A stretch of 34,327 nt of DNA from Streptosporangium subroseum (GTDB lineage Bacteria; Actinomycetota; Actinomycetes; Streptosporangiales; Streptosporangiaceae): assembly GCF_900188345.1 (NCBI RefSeq), contig NZ_FZOD01000087.1, positions 1 through 34,327 on the forward strand, in the 5' to 3' direction. The notes beneath the pieces were generated by a model. That model made no database searches. It saw only the letters and a program-made list of their open reading frames with translations, and was not told the DNA's origin. A program made the translations under genes and the position numbers. Positions 32,462 through 34,327 of the stretch are shown here, piece by piece (the stretch's first letter is position 1; each line of letters starts with the position of its first letter).

Positions 32462-33398
32462 CGCCGACGGCGAGCACGACCTTGCCGGTGGTCCGGCCGC
32501 CGCCGACGAGCTCGTGCGCCCTGGCCGCCTCCGCCAGCGGGAACACCGCTTCGACGTGCACCTTGAGCCGCCCCTTTGTGACGAGGTCGGCCAGCGCTTC
32601 CAGCCCCGCGCAGTCGGGGTCGACGAGGTAGGCCACGGCGCGCACACCGAGTTCGCCGGCGCGCTCGTGCAGCCCAGGGGTCCAGGCCGCCTGCCCGCTG
32701 ACCAGGACACCGCCGGGGCGCAGGCATTCCAGCGCCTTGAGCCCGGCTTCGCCGCCGAACATCTGGATGACGACGTCCATGTCACGCGCCGCAACGGACA
32801 CCTCCGTCGTGGTGTAGTCGATCACTTCGTCCGCGCCCAGTCCGCGGACGAAGGCGTGTTTGGCGGCGCTGGCGGTGCTGGTCACATGAGCACCGCGAGC
32901 CTTGGCGATTTGGACCGCCAGGTGCCCCACGCCGCCGGCCGCACCCGCCACGAGGACTCGCTGTCCCGGGGCGAGGGCGGCGACCTCGGTGAGCATCTGC
33001 CACGCCGTCAGGCCGGCCAGCGGCAGCGCCGCCGCCTCGGTAAAGCTCAATCCCTCCGGCATCCGGGCGAAGTGGCGGGCGGGGGCAGTGACGTACTCGG
33101 CATAGCCGCCCGCCGCGCGCGGGAACCACGGCATCCCGAACACCAGGTCGCCGGGCTGAAACCGGGTCGTGCCGTAGCCGGTCCGCACCACCTCCCCGGC
33201 GATGTCCCAGCCGTTGATGAACGGCAGGTCGAGCACCCGGTTGTACGCCTGCCCCCGGCGCGTGTACACGTCGACCGGATTGACCCCGGCCGCGGCGACC
33301 TTGACCAGCACCTCACCGAACACCGGCTCCGGCACCGCCACCTCGACCAGCGCCATGACCGCGGTTTCTCCCCACACCGACTGTCGTATCGCTCGCAT
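32451..33398 (-). CDS. NADP-dependent quinone oxidoreductase (zeta-crystallin-like MDR)
   Basis: This is a 315-residue zinc-free MDR enzyme of the quinone oxidoreductase type. The N-terminal GroES-like domain has VAVPEPVFGEVLVKVAAAGV and NPVDVYTRRGQAY; the Rossmann domain has VLVAGAAGGVGHLAVQIAKA. There are no structural zinc cysteines. ATG 33398 is preceded by AGAAGGGGGC; a longer frame to 33566 is not supported. It heads the minus-strand operon and is preceded by the TetR-type palindrome. Confidence 0.92.
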   Translation of the reverse strand: MRAIRQSVWGETAVMALVEVAVPEPVFGEVLVKVAAAGVNPVDVYTRRGQAYNRVLDLPFINGWDIAGEVVRTGYGTTRFQPGDLVFGMPWFPRAAGGYAEYVTAPARHFARMPEGLSFTEAAALPLAGLTAWQMLTEVAALAPGQRVLVAGAAGGVGHLAVQIAKARGAHVTSTASAAKHAFVRGLGADEVIDYTTTEVSVAARDMDVVIQMFGGEAGLKALECLRPGGVLVSGQAAWTPGLHERAGELGVRAVAYLVDPDCAGLEALADLVTKGRLKVHVEAVFPLAEAARAHELVGGGRTTGKVVLAVGESA

Positions 33399-33437
33399 GA
33401 GCGCCCCCTTCTGGAGTGATGACGCCAGGATAATACA

Positions 33438-33456
33438 TACATACATCACGTATGTA
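33438..33456. promoter_or_regulatory. TetR-type palindrome upstream of the operon
   Basis: TACATAC (33438-33444), ATCAC, GTATGTA (33450-33456) is a perfect 7-bp inverted repeat with a 5-base centre. An extra TACATAC lies at 33434-33440. It lies 40 bases upstream of the quinone oxidoreductase start and suits a TetR regulator, probably the one encoded at the far end of the same operon. Confidence 0.65.
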
Positions 33457-33984
33457 AATGTAAGAAGGCATCGACTCCGGCTGTCCAAGAGCGCCCTAAC
33501 CTCGAAATCGTTCGAAGTCATCGCATCCCCGAGGTGTTGGTCATGCGGAGCGCTCCGGGCGGACATCGGGAAGGGGCCGGCGGACGCGCGGCATGCCGAG
33601 CATCACAGTGCGGCACACCGGACGGTGGCCACGGCCTGGTCGATCTGGTCACGTTCCCGGCCCGGCGTCCGGGTTCGTGTCATGGGCTGCCAATTGAAGC
33701 GTTGTCACAGGTCACGATGGGCGACCGTCGCCCCTTACAGCAGGTGGTTTCGGTCTGGGCATGTCAACGGGTGCCGTGAGAGTGGCGCCTGGTGCCCTCG
33801 ACAATCCTCCCGTGTCAGCGGGTCCGCTGACTTTTCGCTGGCTCCGCCCAGCCGTACACAGGCCGGTCTGGCCATGATCGACAAAGGACTCCCCTGTATA
33901 CCGACCGCGGCACCGGCCCGAATCTGTCGGCCTCGTACGCCATGATCGGCGGTGATATATCCCGTACGCCCCTCAAGGAGTGCC
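33457..33984. other. 528-base intergenic region
   Basis: No convincing gene on either strand. The region holds copy B of the 38-bp dispersed repeat (33807-33844), AT-richer sequence near 33950, and the ribosome site AAGGAG (33975-33980) of the ankyrin gene. Short open frames here lack recognisable domains. Confidence 0.6.
33807..33844 (+). repeat. 38-bp dispersed repeat, copy B
   Basis: This copy matches copy A (18835-18872) at 33 of 38 positions in the same orientation. Within it GTCAGCGG GT CCGCTGAC (33814-33831) is a perfect palindrome followed by TTTTC, so it could also be a Rho-independent terminator. In copy A this palindrome is degraded. It lies 140 bases upstream of the ankyrin gene. 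Confidence 0.7.
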
Positions 33985-34327
33985 GTGGCTGCCACCGACG
34001 ATGTCAGACGGTGGGGCATCAACAACTGGACAGATCTCGACCTGGTCCGCGCCGAGCTCGCCGCGGGTGCCGATCCGAACTCCGGCGTGCCCGTCTTCGA
34101 AAAGCCGCTGCACGCCGCGGCTGATCGCGGCTCGCCTGAAGTGGTCGCCGAGCTGGCCATGCGCGTCGATGACGTCGACGCGGAAAATCGAGGCCGCACC
34201 GCCCTCTGGATGGCCGTCTTCGAAGACCGCACGGACAACGCCCGAGCCCTGGATCCGGCCCGGCACGACCGCCGCACTCGCCTGCCCCAGCACGAGGCCG
34301 ACCTGCTCGCCACCGCCTGGGAAAACG
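33985..34327 (+). CDS. Ankyrin-repeat protein, N-terminal part (3' end outside window)
   Basis: GTG 33985, with AAGGAG just upstream (33975-33980, short spacing), opens a frame that runs off the right edge (114 codons). The product has an ankyrin repeat: LDLVRAELAAGADPNSGVPV, then KPLHAAADRGSPEVVAELAM and GRTALWMAVFEDRTDNARAL, the L-A-A-G-A-D-P and PLHxAA patterns. Relatives known from streptomycetes continue with a third repeat (VAAGADPW...); here DPARHDRRTRLPQ follows instead, which may be a frame change or a divergent segment. The binding partner is unknown. Confidence 0.75.
   Translation, partial: MAATDDVRRWGINNWTDLDLVRAELAAGADPNSGVPVFEKPLHAAADRGSPEVVAELAMRVDDVDAENRGRTALWMAVFEDRTDNARALDPARHDRRTRLPQHEADLLATAWEN

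Noticed and set aside
33735..34313. 192-residue minus-strand frame at the right edge
   Set aside because: It is the antisense of the ankyrin gene and has only Ser/Arg/Ala-rich sequence.

Overview
The window is high-GC DNA (roughly 70 percent by eye) from an actinobacterium. The evidence is a Pmt-type protein mannosyltransferase, many GTG starts, an F420-type LLM oxidoreductase, a twin-arginine-like serine hydrolase, abundant HxlR/MarR/TetR/WYL/XRE regulators, and a group II truncated haemoglobin fused to a monooxygenase domain. A soil filamentous actinomycete such as Streptosporangiaceae or Streptomycetaceae fits, but I cannot fix the genus. No rRNA, tRNA, CRISPR array or intact transposase was seen.

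Layout. 1-4 kb: the end of a protein O-mannosyltransferase, an unrecognised 425-residue protein, a three-copy 36-bp tandem repeat, and an AI-2E/PerM-family membrane protein. 4-9.5 kb: a remnant of an alanine dehydrogenase/PNT-type enzyme, a divergent HxlR regulator/DHA2 exporter pair, peptidase E, the ABM-truncated haemoglobin fusion, a Nudix hydrolase and a secreted SRPBCC protein. 9.7-11.2 kb: a WXG100-like protein followed by a probable pierisin/scabin-like ADP-ribosyltransferase toxin with no visible immunity gene. 11.2-12.7 kb: a scar of joined fragments (DUF5360-like, TetR C-terminus, WYL regulator lacking its N-terminus, possible AlkZ-like C-terminus). 12.7-19.6 kb: a class C beta-lactamase-fold hydrolase, an SDR and its divergent XRE-type regulator with a clear inverted repeat between them, a large two-part membrane protein and an RDD protein.

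20-24.4 kb: a tandem-MarR regulator diverges from a translationally coupled operon of epoxide hydrolase, DHA2 exporter and NmrA-like reductase. This looks like a chemical-stress or xenobiotic module. 24.8-28.6 kb: an ABC-2 exporter (ATPase plus permease) diverges from a NarL-type histidine kinase and response regulator, a plausible sense-and-export unit. 28.7-29.3 kb: a long hairpin, a spaced repeat pair and a ROK-family C-terminal remnant. 29.4-33.4 kb: a minus-strand operon of quinone oxidoreductase, SnoaL-like protein, alpha/beta hydrolase (frameshifted), truncated SRPBCC, LLM oxidoreductase (two in-frame TGA codons at conserved Trp positions) and TetR, with a TetR-type palindrome upstream of the first gene. 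The window ends in an ankyrin-repeat gene that runs off the edge.

The most notable points are the orphan WXG100/ADP-ribosyltransferase pair, the haemoglobin-monooxygenase fusion, the Trp-to-TGA pattern in the LLM gene inside a decaying operon, the 36-bp and 17-bp tandem repeats, and a 38-bp imperfect repeat at 18.8 and 33.8 kb that brackets about 15 kb of mostly accessory genes. At least ten gene remnants in 34 kb suggest an actively rearranging region.
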